A DNA stretch of 64,000 nt from the NCBI RefSeq assembly GCF_004011695.2, contig NC_082414.1, forward strand, positions 186,001 to 250,000, given 5' to 3'. Below, piece after piece: positions 11,930-22,959 of the stretch (the stretch's first letter is position 1; each line of letters begins with the position of its first letter). The notes beneath the pieces are model-generated. The model was not told the origin of the DNA, ran no database searches, and saw only the letters and a program-made list of their open reading frames with translations. The translations under genes were made by a program, and so were the position numbers. The stretch comes from Ascochyta rabiei (lineage: Eukaryota > Ascomycota > Dothideomycetes > Pleosporales > Didymellaceae).

Positions 11930-12910
11930 TCAACCGCAACTTCCCTCATCAGCGGTAGGAGTGGTGCTAATATCTTTGGGCAAGTACTTGATACCTGTCT
12001 TTGGACAATTGCCAGAGGTCCCAGTAGGATTTACAGGAACGAAGTTTCCATGAGCAACACTGCCGTAGGTATTGAAGGCATACTGAATCTGATTGAGCTC
12101 GCCGCTTGTGCAAGTCAGAATAGGTGTGGCACCAAACTTGGCCTTAAGGGCGCTGGTGATGGCCGCGTTGGTGTAGGTTTTGCTAGAGCTGGGGGCAATG
12201 CCCGCGTTGGAAAGCCACTGTGGGTTTTAGCTGGTGACGGATCTGTTGGTATGCGCAATGCATACCTGGTAGGTGGGCAGATCCTTGAACAAGGTAATCG
12301 TGGTGTTCAAGAAGTCGACGAGTTCGTCTTCTGCTTGGTAGTTGGTGTAGCAACTGGGTTTCAGCGTCGAGTAACAAGTTCCATGTTTGCTCCACTCATG
12401 CTCCCTTAATAAATGATTAGCATGGAACGGGAACAGTAGCTGGCAGCTGGGTTTCGCAACACCAGCAGCTTACCAAAATGATTCGTCGTTGCCCTGGTAA
12501 TCTTTCCAATATGTCTCCATGTAATTGAGGATGTCGGTAGCCCCTCTGTTCTTGAGTGTGCAGCTGATATCGGTGTATGCTCTAGAGCTGTCGCACGTTG
12601 ACTTGTACGTGCCATCGCAATTGTCCGGCCTGCAGGTGTGGTCAGTATGATTACGGACGTCTAACGTCTGGCCAAAGGAGTCTTACCACAAGCCGTGGAT
12701 AGTCCAAGAATTGGCTGGACCGGTAGCAGGGCTGGAGTCCCAGAACTGGACCTGCAAGATTTGTCCTTGAGCCTCCGTGCAGCATGTGTTCTGGATGGTG
12801 CCGGTGCTCTGGCAGCTGAGCGGTGCAGATGCCGGGCATGCCGATGCGGCAGCAACGGCTGAGCCGACGAGGGAGCCGGCAGCAGTCAGAAGAGACACGA
12901 TATAAGCCAT
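11930..12910 (-). CDS. Secreted ribonuclease T2
   Basis: This is an extracellular endoribonuclease of the T2 family that cleaves single-stranded RNA through 2',3'-cyclic intermediates. Exons: 12910-12687, 12629-12474, 12404-12266 and 12217-11930, in phase, 268 residues. A signal peptide covers residues 1 to about 22 (MAYIVSLLTAAGSLVGSAVA). Both conserved active-site segments are present and each is completed across an intron: SWTIHGLWPDNCDG (CAS I, catalytic His) and FWEHEWSKHGTC (CAS II, catalytic His and Glu). Many paired Cys fit the family's disulfides. Length is normal for fungal RNase T2. It starts about 300 bases from the outer transposon end at 13209, so its promoter borders RIP-mutated DNA. 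Confidence 0.92.
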
Positions 12911-13208
12911 GTAGGATACTGTAGATCAAAGCTTGACTTTCTTGGCTAGAATCCTCCCTTCTTATATGACTCGCAGCCGCTCAAAAATCGTCGCACACCG
13001 CCGGAGATTCCGTCTCCTGAGTATGATCATGTCGGCAGTCTAGCTGTCATTGGAAATTATACGTGCACTGCATCTGTAGTTAACCATGCCAGAGTAGCTA
13101 CCTTCTGCAGTGAGCATAGTGCACGGAGGATGTAAAGCACGCGTGCAGACAGATGAGGAGATAACGATCGCCTAGGGACGCGCTGTCACAGTCGATCGTC
13201 CAGCGCTA
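12911..13208. other. Promoter region of the RNase T2 gene
   Basis: About 300 bases between the RNase ATG and the first transposon terminus at 13209. No other gene is seen; composition is close to neutral, unlike the island that follows. Confidence 0.4.
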
Positions 13209-13401
13209 CCGTGTCTGTGCGCGCAACGCCCGGATTCGCGCAACGCCCGCTTTTTACTAGTAAAAACACCAAAATCTCTTGTTTTAAAAGCTAATTAACT
13301 CTACTATTAGTAGAGATAAAGACTAACTGTCTATTAGAAAGATACTCTATTATATAGCTCTATAGCTAGTAGTAATTTTAATCTATAATATATAGTATTA
13401 G

Positions 13402-13599
13402 TGTCACGAGTATTCTCCCCACGCCGGGAGATACCTCGGCCAGGTCCCGGGCCAAGCCTGGGGACCTACTGGCCACACACGTATATAATATTCACAAACC
13501 TTAAGACTTATCTATTAAGGATTCGTCTCATCTCTCAATATCACCCCATTATTCGTCCCATCTCGCTCTGCTCCATTGCCTGCCTATAGTGTCCTCACA
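13402..13599 (+). repeat. 5' LTR, 198 bp, little mutated
   Basis: It starts TGTCACGAG and ends CCTCACA. GC-rich segments (GCCGGGAG, TCCCGGGCC) are intact. Compared with the 3' copy at 15603-15800 nearly every difference is C or G here and T or A there. Confidence 0.8.
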
Positions 13600-15602
13600 A
13601 TTCGAATCCTTCATACTCCTCTCGGAACAGGCAGCCAATTGGCAGCAGAGGAGCGGGAAAAGCCCAGCCATCACAATGGCAGGAGGACGACGAAAACCGC
13701 TCGAAAGGAGCCGACGGAGCCTGAACAGCAGAAGGCAGGTCAGTACCATAATAGTACCACCGCTTTTCTGCGTTGTGAGCACCACCTGTCTTCTAGAAGT
13801 AATCCTTAATTGTGCTGTTAATTACAACGTTGTTAGGAAGCTTCGTACTAACAGTCCTAATAGCAGCCTATAATAAGTTAGCTCTACATAAGAAAGAGGG
13901 GGAGAAAAAACACCTACAATGTACCGCTTAAGGTTATGCAACTAAGAAACCTAACAGGCTGAAGCGTACTTAGTCTTGCTTAGACTAGACTTATTAATAT
14001 AGTAATAAACTACAGTATTATAGGCAACAAAGCTATTATAATAAGCCTTAGTGTAGTTATAGGCAGTCTGCTAGTACGCCTGCACCTAAGCAATTACGTT
14101 GTTGTTAGTTACCTAGTTGCCTTAGGTAACTGTCTTATTATTTGTCTTACAGAGGGCACGCTTAATTAAGAAATTAAGCATGTTACAGGCTTAACAGAAA
14201 ATAGGGTTAATCTATAAAAGTTAGCAGGAGTAGACACTAGGACAGTGCAGGAAATACCTTAATACACCTCCCTTTCTTTAATTAGACGCAGTAGGGGTAT
14301 ATGCTGAAGTTGTCCTTACAAAGCCTATACCTACTAGGCTAACAAAAGACACAGATAAAGGACAGGATAGTGCTATTAGGGTTACTCTTAGATAAGGTAG
14401 TTAAGTGTATAATGCTGGCACAGCACTAGTACTATAAAAGTAACAGCTAAGGCTGTATGCTCTTAGGTAGCTAGTAGACATAGTTAGGTAGAGCCTTATA
14501 GGAGATATATGTTAAAAGGGGCATTATAGTATAGAAGGTAAGGGCTAGAAGGTAGATGTAGATAAAGGTGTAAGAATAATAAGACACTATAAGTAAGTAG
14601 ATACAGTCCTTATATACGCCAAATTCCCTCTACCTAGCAGCTCTCTAGTAATAACCTAGCCTCTTACTACTCTCTTACCTGTTACAATCTACTACACAGA
14701 AAAATAATTCTTATTACAAATATCTAGGCACAGGTCTATTAACCGCTAGAAGGGTAATTAGTAATCTTACCTAAGATTTATGTTGTAAATAAACACTAGA
14801 GCCTAGACTATACTGCGTAAGGGTCTAGGCAAGGCGCTAGGCATAGCAAGGCTAACAGCTTACTGTTACTACTAGCATACAGACAAGATCCCCTACAAAT
14901 AAGTAAATCCCAGGCCAGTTTGCGCAGGAACAGGGCTGCAGGAGCTACTAGCGATCCTCTTGCAGACGTTACTGGTTAGGGACTTACTGCTCTAGCCTAT
15001 AAGGCAGACAACGTCTAACCACTTACGCCTCCAGCAGCCTTAGCCCTAGGATTAAGGCACCTAATTACTTAGGAGATTGCAGAGAGCAAACAGCAGGCAC
15101 GCCTAGGGCAACTCTTAGCCTAGTGCTAGGCGCTATATACGCTACACAGAAAGCAAACAATACCTCTTATATATTACCTATTTAGTATATAATTATTACG
15201 CTCCCTATAGCCTTAGCTACATAGGTTTTAGAGCTAATAACTACTAAGGTGTTATTTACAGTAACGTCTAGCAGAAATAACAGCTTACTAACTAGCAGCT
15301 AATAAAGGCATAAGGGAAGACTTGGCCTTAGCTAGTCTCTTGTAAACAAGACTTATCTACCTAGCTACGCAGCAACACTGCCCTAGTAGCTTACTAAGCA
15401 AACGTTAGGAAGATAGGATTACTGGCGTCTATTATGTGCTAAACAGCTTCCTATCCCTACAGACACTAACTAATAGACCCCTACTAGCGCTGCATTTCTC
15501 CTACTAAGTTTTTCCCTCTATAGAAGGTTTTTCTAGAGCTTAATAACGTTGCTGGAGACCTCTCTACAGTTCGGGACAAACCTTTAAAAAGGGGGGGGCT
15601 AT

Positions 15603-15800
15603 TATTACAAGTATTCTCCCTACGCTAGGAGATACCTCAGCCAGGTCCCAGGCCAAGCCTAGGGACCTACCGGCCACACACGTATATAATATTCACAAAC
15701 CTTAAGACTTATCTATTAAGGATTTGTCTTATCTCTTAATATTACCCCATTATTTGTCCTATCTTGCTCTGCTCTATTGCCTGCCTATAGTGTCCTTACA
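15603..15800 (+). repeat. 3' LTR, 198 bp, RIP-mutated
   Basis: Same length as the 5' copy. By eye about 18 of 19 differences are C-to-T or G-to-A in this copy (for example CACGAG to TACAAG at its start), the RIP pattern. Confidence 0.8.
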
Positions 15801-15810
15801 ATTAGCTATA

Positions 15811-18110
15811 ACATATCCTACAGACAAGCCAGTTACTAGGCAAGTTAGTTACTTTCGCTAAGCCCCTACTAAACTACCCCTTATATACTAATGCCTTCTT
15901 AACACTACTATTTAAACGCGTTAAAGGAAGCTTAGATACAGCTTACGCTCTAGGCTCTTAAATAAGACGTAACTCTCTCTTAGCAACGCGCTGCAGCTAT
16001 CTACAGAGTCTCTTAAACAATACTAAGCAATTAACATATAGAGCAACCTTTACACACTAATATTAAAGCTAACTTATAGAAGCTAGATAATAATAAGAAG
16101 AAGGTTATTAGTAAATATGTTCTTAAGCTAGATGCGTAAGGGTTTTCCCCTTAGCTCTTAGATATAGCTACTATAGCTAATTCTTTACACACTAAGCATA
16201 ATTTAGGCCTTATTAGCATAAACTAGCCTAGTATATTTATTAAATAATACCTAGAGCTTAAAGTTAAGTTTAATTGTAAGTATAACTATAAGAGAGCTCT
16301 CTATAAGGATCCTAAGGTTCTATAGGGCTAGTTTAGCCTAGTAGCTAATGTTAAAGCTAATTATAGTATCTAGGATAAGGATATAACGTACTCCACGGGC
16401 GAGTCGGACACACAGGCGAGTCGGACACTCAAATTCACACCAAAAATCACAATTCTTAAACCTTAATATCTCCACAACTTCATAATAAAATTATTTAAAA
16501 ATTAATATACTACGCTGTATGTATATAAAGATAAAGACCATAGAAGCGCTTAGCTTTCCTCCTATTAATGTAGAAGTTAGTAAGTAAGATATAAAATACA
16601 GGGATTATTTTAGCGTACTTTTAAATACCTCTATGTGTATCTATAATAGAGCTTAGTGCTTCTAGACTCTTTATTTTTATATAGATGCAGCATAGATTTT
16701 AAATTTCTAGACAATTTTATTGTGTGGTTGTAGAGATATTAAGGTGTAAGAATTGTGATTTTTGGTGTAAATTTGAGTGTCCGACTCGCCTGTATGTCCG
16801 ACTCGCCCGTGGAGTACGTTATATAACTTTAATAAGACAGGCTTTATAATAGGCTAGATCTCCCTAGAAGTAGTTGTTATAGCTTTAGAGCAATAAGGTT
16901 AGCTAAAGGCAGTCTAGCTAGGCAACTAGGAGTAGGCTACAGCTACAGTAGGCATTAATGCTAAAGGATAGGCTATTCTAGCCTTCCCTATCTTTAAGGC
17001 CTACTACTACCTCTCTACCTAGTATAAAGAAGAGGATCTGCCTTAAGACTAGGTAATTAGAGTCTCTAACAACGGCTAGACTACTAATAAGCTTAGTCTT
17101 AACTAGATAAACTACTTTAATAGGCTTACAAAGGAGCGTACTGTTAGCACCTACTATCTACTTATTATTAGTAGTTATAAGAGCTACAACTCTCTTAAAT
17201 TCTAGTAATACTGCAAGGATAACAAGATTATTACTTTCTATTTACCTTCTTACTTATTACACCTTATATAACCCCTTAATATAGGTTATTTTACTACTTT
17301 AAAGAAGGTATATAGGTGCTAAGCTAAAATACTTATATATAACTAGAATAACTATATTATAAAGACAGAATTCCTACTATACTTTATACGCGACTATAAT
17401 ACTATAATTACTTCTAAGAATATCTAGGGAGGGTTCTAAGGTGCTAGATTAGTCCTATTTAACCTAGACTAGGTTATAATAGCCCTTAATATAAAGCTAC
17501 GCACTCTATTACCACTACTACCTATTAATAACAAGCTCTAGCAGTCGCAAACCCTAAGTAAAACCCTTAAACTTAGGTTGTAATTAATACTTATAAAGAT
17601 AAGGATTTAGAGGTTTATAAATAGCTTACCTACCTCTATAGTTAAAGCGTTTAAGAAGGTCTTAAAGGGGGCAGCTATAATTACAGATAAGCTAGTATTA
17701 GCACAACAGGAGATTGCTAAGCTTTAAGCTGCTAATAAGGTAGCTACACAACAAAAATTACATAAAAGAAAGTAGATTAAGAAAGAAGGTACTCTAATAG
17801 TTAAAGAAGGCTAGTAATTAATAGCTCTAAAAGAGTTTAGGGCACGTAGTAATAGTAAGAAGGTAAAGAAGTAGGTATATACTAAAGTAGGTAAGCCTTC
17901 CTAAAGGCGCTATAGACAGTGCAGTAAGACTAGACATAACATATAAATATGTAAGAATAATGTAGAAGTAGTCTCTAAGTAATATTATAGCTTATTTAGT
18001 CTTATACAGCACTAGTTTTTAGTGTTTTAGGCTATAATAGGGTGAGTTTTAATAGGGGCTTAGCAAAAGTAACTAACTTGCCTAGTGACCAGCTCGTCTG
18101 TAGAGTACGT
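15811..18110 (+). mobile_element. Fot1/pogo-type DNA transposon, RIP-dead
   Basis: The TIRs pair over more than 50 bp (left from 15811, right ending 18110) with TA duplications at 15809-15810 and 18111-18112. The interior is a decayed transposase of the Fot1/pogo (CENPB-like HTH plus DDE_1) family on the plus strand. Despite frequent TAG/TAA stops, stretches still read like NSLHTKHNLGLISI, then FNKTGF, a WTTNKLSLNW-like stretch, LLIISSYKSYNSLKF (DDE core) and HLIQPLN/DVGYF. A 434-bp MITE interrupts it exactly before the YNFNKTGF segment. Confidence 0.75.
16386..16819. mobile_element. 434-bp MITE inside the Fot1-like transposase
   Basis: Perfect-looking long TIRs of about 90 bp start ACGTACTCCACGGGCGAGTC; each holds two spaced copies of GCGAGTCGGACA. 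TA duplications lie at 16384-16385 and 16820-16821. There is no coding capacity. Removing it rejoins the transposase reading frame (GATATA to TATAACTTT), so it inserted after the host element. Confidence 0.8.
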
Positions 18111-18488
18111 TAGCTACTTTTAAATTTATATTTTTAGGAAATATAGTATATATAAGGAACTATGCTAGATACTAAAGTAAATCTTATACTAAAGATACTC
18201 TACAGACTAGGGTTTATACTTTAAATTTTAATATCTAAAAGTTTTATTAAAGTTTAAGAACTTTTACTCTACTAGTAAAAAATATTATTATAACTAATAC
18301 TATATATTATAGATTAAAATAACCACTAGCTTATAGAGCCATATAAATAGAGTATCCTTCTAATAGAAAGTTAGTCTTTATCTCTACTAATAGTAGAGTT
18401 AATTAGCTTTTAAAACAAGAGATTTTGGTGTTTTTACTAGTAAAAAACGGGCGTTGCGCGAATCTGGGCGTTGCGCGCACAGACACGG

Positions 18489-18913
18489 TAGGTAGCTCAA
18501 CAACGATCGCGCTTGCAGGATCGCAACGTACCTCAAGGTGCACCGAAGTGTTGCAGCATGCTTTCAGACTTTCTCGACCCAGCGCTGGAATTGTTTGAAC
18601 AAAGACACGATTCCTTGTATCCGTTCGCGATTCCTGTACGATTTATTTGAGCTGCAGTCGTCATGACACGAGATCGATCTCTCTGACGGCACTTATTTCC
18701 GGGGGTCAGGGTCACTTATCTTGCTGCGTATAGTCGCCTTCCTCATCCGCGATCGCGCAATATTCCTTATATTGGTCATGCTTGACATACGAAATTGGGT
18801 GGAACCTTGGAAAGTTCTATTGGTGTCGCAACTGATGTCAATTATTCAGACGTTGACAGAACTGATTTCACAACTGTCGAGCCCGCCTTTTGCCTTCTCG
18901 GATTGCAATCGTG
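18489..18913. other. Promoter region of the amidase gene
   Basis: Normal-composition DNA between the transposon island and the PNGase A-type gene. No other gene is seen. Confidence 0.4.
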
Positions 18914-20641
18914 ATGCTGTTCCATTCACTTTTTGCCGTTGTTCTTCTGCTGCAATCTGCAAACGCGCGTCACTCGATCCTTAGAAAGCCCCTGGAGTTG
19001 GCGGCTACATCCCACCCTGCATTGAGTTCTACTGGACCCTTGGAAGTCATTCAACTCTACAAACCCGTATCTGTACCTGAGTCGACAAAATGCAAAGTGC
19101 AGCAGACCCTAATGGAACATACTTTCGCCAGCTCTTACGGCGTCCCATATGTTGGAAAGTACGCTCCGCCCAACTGCATCTTTAATAGCGTCATCATCGA
19201 ATGGACTGTGACCGTTGCAGGCCGTCAATTTGACCGGCTTGCGGAGATGTATCTCGGGGACATTGAGGTATGGCGTACCTCTACAGCAGAGCCCACGGCT
19301 TCGGGCATTATCTATAGATACCAGAAAGATCTGAGCATGTATCTCAGTCTCTGGAAGTCCTCACAAGATGTCATATTTAGCCTGAATAACGTCTACGATT
19401 CAACTTATACGGGAGCATTCAACACAACGTTGGTCGCTACTTTTTCTTACGACTCGATTGGACCAGCGCATGCTGATTTGATCCTTCCAATCTCGCCTAA
19501 ACTTGGATCTAGCGGTGCACCGAGTATATTCACACTACCTGGAGATAACGCGACTATCGAGCACATTCTCCCGCTGAACGTTACCCACGCGTCGGTTTCC
19601 ATCGCTGCTACGGGCCAGAGCAATGAGGAGTTCTGGTACACCAACGCTCTGCAATCCAACATCCATACTTTCGACTCGACTGTTGGCACACTCATTGGGT
19701 ACGGCCCTTTCCGTGAAGTGCGGCTCTTCATCGACGGCCTTCTGGCAGGAGTGGCATGGCCCTTTCCTACAATATTTACTGGAGGGATCGCACCTGGTTT
19801 CTGGCACCCAATCGTCGGCATCGACGCATACGATCTCCGCGACTATGAGATCGACATCACTCCGTTCCTTCCCTATCTTCTGGACGGAAAGCCACACTCC
19901 TTCACAGTCAAGATTGTAGGCATCTCTGACAACGGTGGTAATGGAGCAGGTACCCTCTCCGAAGATGACATCAACAGTTACTGGCTGGTTTCGGGGAAGC
20001 TCTTTCTCTTTTATGGCTCAAAACCGTACAACGGCAAGCACCAAACTCCTGTTATCTCAACCTCACCCCTAGTCAGCACAGCTTCCTCCTTCACAGCTAG
20101 CAACGGTACAAACCAGACCCTCTCTTACGACGTGACGGTCAAGCGCACCCACACCGTCAAATCGTCTTTTGGTAGTTGGACTCAGAGTCTCGGCTACACC
20201 AACACCGGTTACCTAGGCCAGCAGGGACTATTTCAACAGAATGTTCAGAAGACCGCCGGTACCTCGGCCACCGTCCTGAAAAGCGCCCCGAGCTTCAGCA
20301 ACACACTCAGCTACACGTACCCACTGACAGTTAACACAACTTATACCTTTTCCGGCTCCAACACCACTATCGACGCCTCTGTTGATCGCGGAATGCAACT
20401 CTCTTCTTCGGGTCGTCCAGACCTGTCGACATTTACCTTGGTCAGTGGACCAATAGCTCTAAGCACTAGGCAGCTTGGAACAGCATCGTACTCAAATAAG
20501 CCGAATAATAGCTACTCTTTCGGTGACATGGATCAGACTTTCAGCGAGCAGAGCTATGGCATGACATACTCGAGGCATGTCAAGAGTAGAAATTTAACCA
20601 TCTTTTATGACGAGTCAAAATGGCGATCCACCGGGAATTAG
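18914..20641 (+). CDS. Peptide-N4-(N-acetyl-beta-glucosaminyl)asparagine amidase A-type protein
   Basis: This is a predicted secreted or vesicular glycoamidase of the PNGase A family, releasing N-glycans from glycopeptides. It is one exon of 575 residues; I start at the first in-frame ATG (MLFHSLFAVVLLLQSANA), which gives a clean signal peptide. Family landmarks are the early PLEVIQLYKPV segment, the CIFNSVIIEWTVTVAGRQFDRLAEMYLGDIEVWRTSTAEPT block, then ILPLNVTHASVSIAATGQSNEEFWYTN, and VAWPFPTIFTGGIAPGFWHPIVGIDAYDLRDYEIDITPFLPYLLDG, all typical of fungal members. Several N-x-S/T sites are present. The length is in the family range. Confidence 0.9.
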   Translation: MLFHSLFAVVLLLQSANARHSILRKPLELAATSHPALSSTGPLEVIQLYKPVSVPESTKCKVQQTLMEHTFASSYGVPYVGKYAPPNCIFNSVIIEWTVTVAGRQFDRLAEMYLGDIEVWRTSTAEPTASGIIYRYQKDLSMYLSLWKSSQDVIFSLNNVYDSTYTGAFNTTLVATFSYDSIGPAHADLILPISPKLGSSGAPSIFTLPGDNATIEHILPLNVTHASVSIAATGQSNEEFWYTNALQSNIHTFDSTVGTLIGYGPFREVRLFIDGLLAGVAWPFPTIFTGGIAPGFWHPIVGIDAYDLRDYEIDITPFLPYLLDGKPHSFTVKIVGISDNGGNGAGTLSEDDINSYWLVSGKLFLFYGSKPYNGKHQTPVISTSPLVSTASSFTASNGTNQTLSYDVTVKRTHTVKSSFGSWTQSLGYTNTGYLGQQGLFQQNVQKTAGTSATVLKSAPSFSNTLSYTYPLTVNTTYTFSGSNTTIDASVDRGMQLSSSGRPDLSTFTLVSGPIALSTRQLGTASYSNKPNNSYSFGDMDQTFSEQSYGMTYSRHVKSRNLTIFYDESKWRSTGN

Positions 20642-21619
20642 TGGTATCTTGGCGTAGTAAATGAGACGTGATATCTCAGTCTTGCTTATGTCAGCACGAT
20701 ATCCCGCGGCTTACTTGTGAACTTGCAACCATCCGGTCCTGCGATAGATATCCTTCTTCTCATCTGTGCAATGATGAAATCACCAGTAAATTAAATTCGC
20801 TGGGTGTGATCTTCCATCCGCCACCTCTTCCAACCAAGGCATTCGATAGTCGCTTCTCGCTCGTGCAGGGTATCTGCAAGTGTGTCTAGTACAGCAATCT
20901 TCCGGGCTGAATTCCCCGATTGTACGCGGGGCCGATCTGCTGTAGGCACCAATGTGCGAGGTGCTCGTATAATGTAGCCGATCAGTGGGTTCGCAACCCA
21001 CTGCGCGTCTTTTCCAGATACATACAGGCTTTCCATGCAGCCACAAAATGGGATCTGACCTGAGTGATAGGTTCATATTTTGCCAATGCCTCCAAATTGG
21101 TATAATATCTTTTAGGAGGAAAATGCACATTTTGGATTATCGAAGCCTATGACCACAATGGAGTGCTGGCTATGCGATGTGCAGTTGGGTTCGTGGGCTG
21201 CATTGAACCCAAGACGTTAGAATGCCTGGCGAACTGTACGCACCCACCCCAAATTTGGAACGTTGATTCGTTAACACAGACTATGAACGCGGGCAGGTAG
21301 ATAACTAGCTGGCTTTATGTGGTTGTCACGATTTGCCCTGCATGCTGTCCCAATCTGTCACCTAACCCGTCAATTTCACTGTCAACCAACTATAGCTGGT
21401 CAGTCGAAACCTCTCGCTTTTCTATGAAGTAATTTTGATCGTAGCCGTGAAAGTCTGGGGTGGGTGTGCGTACATTTTGCCAGGCACCAATAAAGTTTCC
21501 CATCCACGCTAGCTTACGCTAGGTTGTGCTCAAAGATATCTGAGGTAAACATTGTCACAGTCAGTAGGGCAATTTCTCGCCCAAAGCTTTCGGTAGCTGG
21601 GACTAGATCCGTGTCAACG
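20642..21619. other. Gene-poor stretch
   Basis: Open frames on the minus strand (20780-21130, 20791-21036) overlap one another in different frames and show no known domain; they could be decay products. I cannot support a gene. Confidence 0.35.
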
Positions 21620-21990
21620 GTCAGTGCTTTCCGTAAGTACCCCTCCATGGTTCGTATTCACGACCTAGTCTCAAACTGAAGATTAGCGGCACAAGCCGTG
21701 ATATCCTCGAGTATTTTCCTGCATTGTCAGAGGCGCCAGCACTCTTTGGTATAATTTGGTCGCTAGTTGAGCAGCCCGCGATTTGCTGCACACCCAGAAC
21801 AGCCCATAGCTCGTGGAAAGCATCATGCGGGAAGCAAACATACGTTCCCGCAATACCCAGCCGCGACTGGCAAGTGCTGACCCTTCCGCTGCAATATCCC
21901 ATTCTGAGTGGGAAGGCTCCAGAATCGTTACACCTTCCACTTCATGTATCTCATCGACAACGCAACAAGACTCCACTAGCCATCGAGCCG
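21620..21990 (-). pseudogene. HET-domain protein remnant
   Basis: The minus-strand frame at 21976-21683 reads RGWVLRERMFASRMM then LFWVCSKSRA, which matches the end of the heterokaryon-incompatibility (HET) domain (GW.LQER..S.R.L......FW.C). Neither the N-terminal HET motifs nor the rest of the protein are found, and the frame is short. It abuts the N-acetyltransferase remnant on the other strand. Confidence 0.45.
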
Positions 21991-22000
21991 CTTCTGTCAG

Positions 22001-22880
22001 ATGGGAACAGCCGCCACTGCTATGTACCTTGACTCGCCTTCATTATCAGAGAAGTCCTATGCCACGACCAAGCAGCATGGGCTGTCATTCTTGGAGGCTC
22101 TGGCCAGACAACATATCTATGAAGTCTCTTTCGAGAACCTTGAACTTCACCATTTTGCGCATAAACTATCACCCTCGATGTGGCAGATCTACACTCAAAG
22201 ATAGTCCGTCGCCAACGTGGTGAACGATGCATGGAAAACAACACCTTTTTCGGAACTGACCTCCGCTCCCTTGCTACGAGGTGTGCAACTGCGGAGGCTG
22301 TGTATCGCTAGCCATTAGTCCTTTCCCGGATGTTCAGCACAATCAGAGCAAGACGTACAATGGACGGAACCATTTGCTTAATCTTGTCAGGCTTGACAGC
22401 AAATGGCATGTTGATGTTGGAATAGTTGCAATAGGTCCCAATTTACTTTATCGATTGCGAGATGGATTCAAGACGACCAGGGTAGCTCCTCGAAGACCAA
22501 GGTTACAACCACGCTCTATAGCGGAATTATACGGGACCCGGTCCAATAAACTGTGGTGTTATGATGTCTGCTACAACTTAATCGACAGTGCCGAGAGTGT
22601 GTGGGTGCCGGTCTACTGCTTCACCGAGACAGAGTTCTTGCCCGAGGATTATGAAATGATGTCATGGTTTACGTCTACACGAATAATCATTCTGCACCAA
22701 ATGTGTAACAAGCACAAGGGTGGTATGGATGATGCATGCGAAGAAATTAATGGAAACGGCACTCTATTTGAGGCTACTACAAGGAGATAATTGCTGGCAC
22801 TCAACAGATCTTGAAGGAGTGTGCGGGTGAAGATGAGCGTGTGAATCTCATGCAGAAGACTTACATATTCAAGCAAGGCA
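22001..22880 (+). pseudogene. Arylamine N-acetyltransferase, frameshifted
   Basis: Homology runs through three frames. FLEALARQHIYEVSFENLELHH (from 22001) is followed by a stop at 22202-22204, then in another frame VRRQRGERCMENNTFFGTDLRSL, then from about 22275 in a third frame CNCGGCVSLAISPFP to WVPVYCFTETEFLPEDYEMMSWFTST. This is the arylamine N-acetyltransferase (NAT) family, which acetylates arylamines from acetyl-CoA through a Cys-His-Asp triad. All three residues are still visible (RGERC; NHLLNLV; WHVDVG), so loss looks recent, but at least two frameshifts and a stop break the gene. Introns do not rescue it: I see no suitable GT..AG pairs. Confidence 0.75.
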
Positions 22881-22959
22881 AGACGATATGCAACGAAACA
22901 CGGCAACCCCGCTAGCACAACAGCGATGCCATCCTGGCGGACGATGTTTCTTTTGCGAG

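Larger units (their letters stand above)
13402..15800. mobile_element. Degenerate LTR retroelement, non-autonomous
   Basis: It is bounded by two 198-bp direct repeats (listed separately) and flanked by a 5-bp target duplication ATTAG (13397-13401 and 15801-15805). A polypurine tract (A5 then G8) lies just before the 3' LTR. The 2-kb interior shows no gag, protease, reverse transcriptase or integrase I can recognise and is full of stops. Only its first 150 bases or so keep normal composition. No clear primer-binding site (TGG...) follows the 5' LTR. Confidence 0.75.
13209..18488. mobile_element. Outer long-TIR element (MITE-like) split by nested insertions
   Basis: The two ends are long inverted repeats of about 190 bp (13209-13401 and roughly 18290-18488), starting CCGTGTCTGTGCGCGCAACG and containing two spaced copies of GCGCAACGCCCG. 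TA flanks both ends (13207-13208 and 18489-18490), a target duplication as in Tc1/mariner-type elements. Taking out the LTR element and the Fot1-like element leaves about 0.6 kb with no coding capacity, hence a non-autonomous element. The inner parts are TA-rich and RIP-like. Confidence 0.75.

Noticed and set aside
13600..15602. Reverse transcriptase or integrase in the LTR element interior
   Set aside because: No RT (YxDD) or integrase motifs could be read in any frame even allowing C-to-T reversal by eye.
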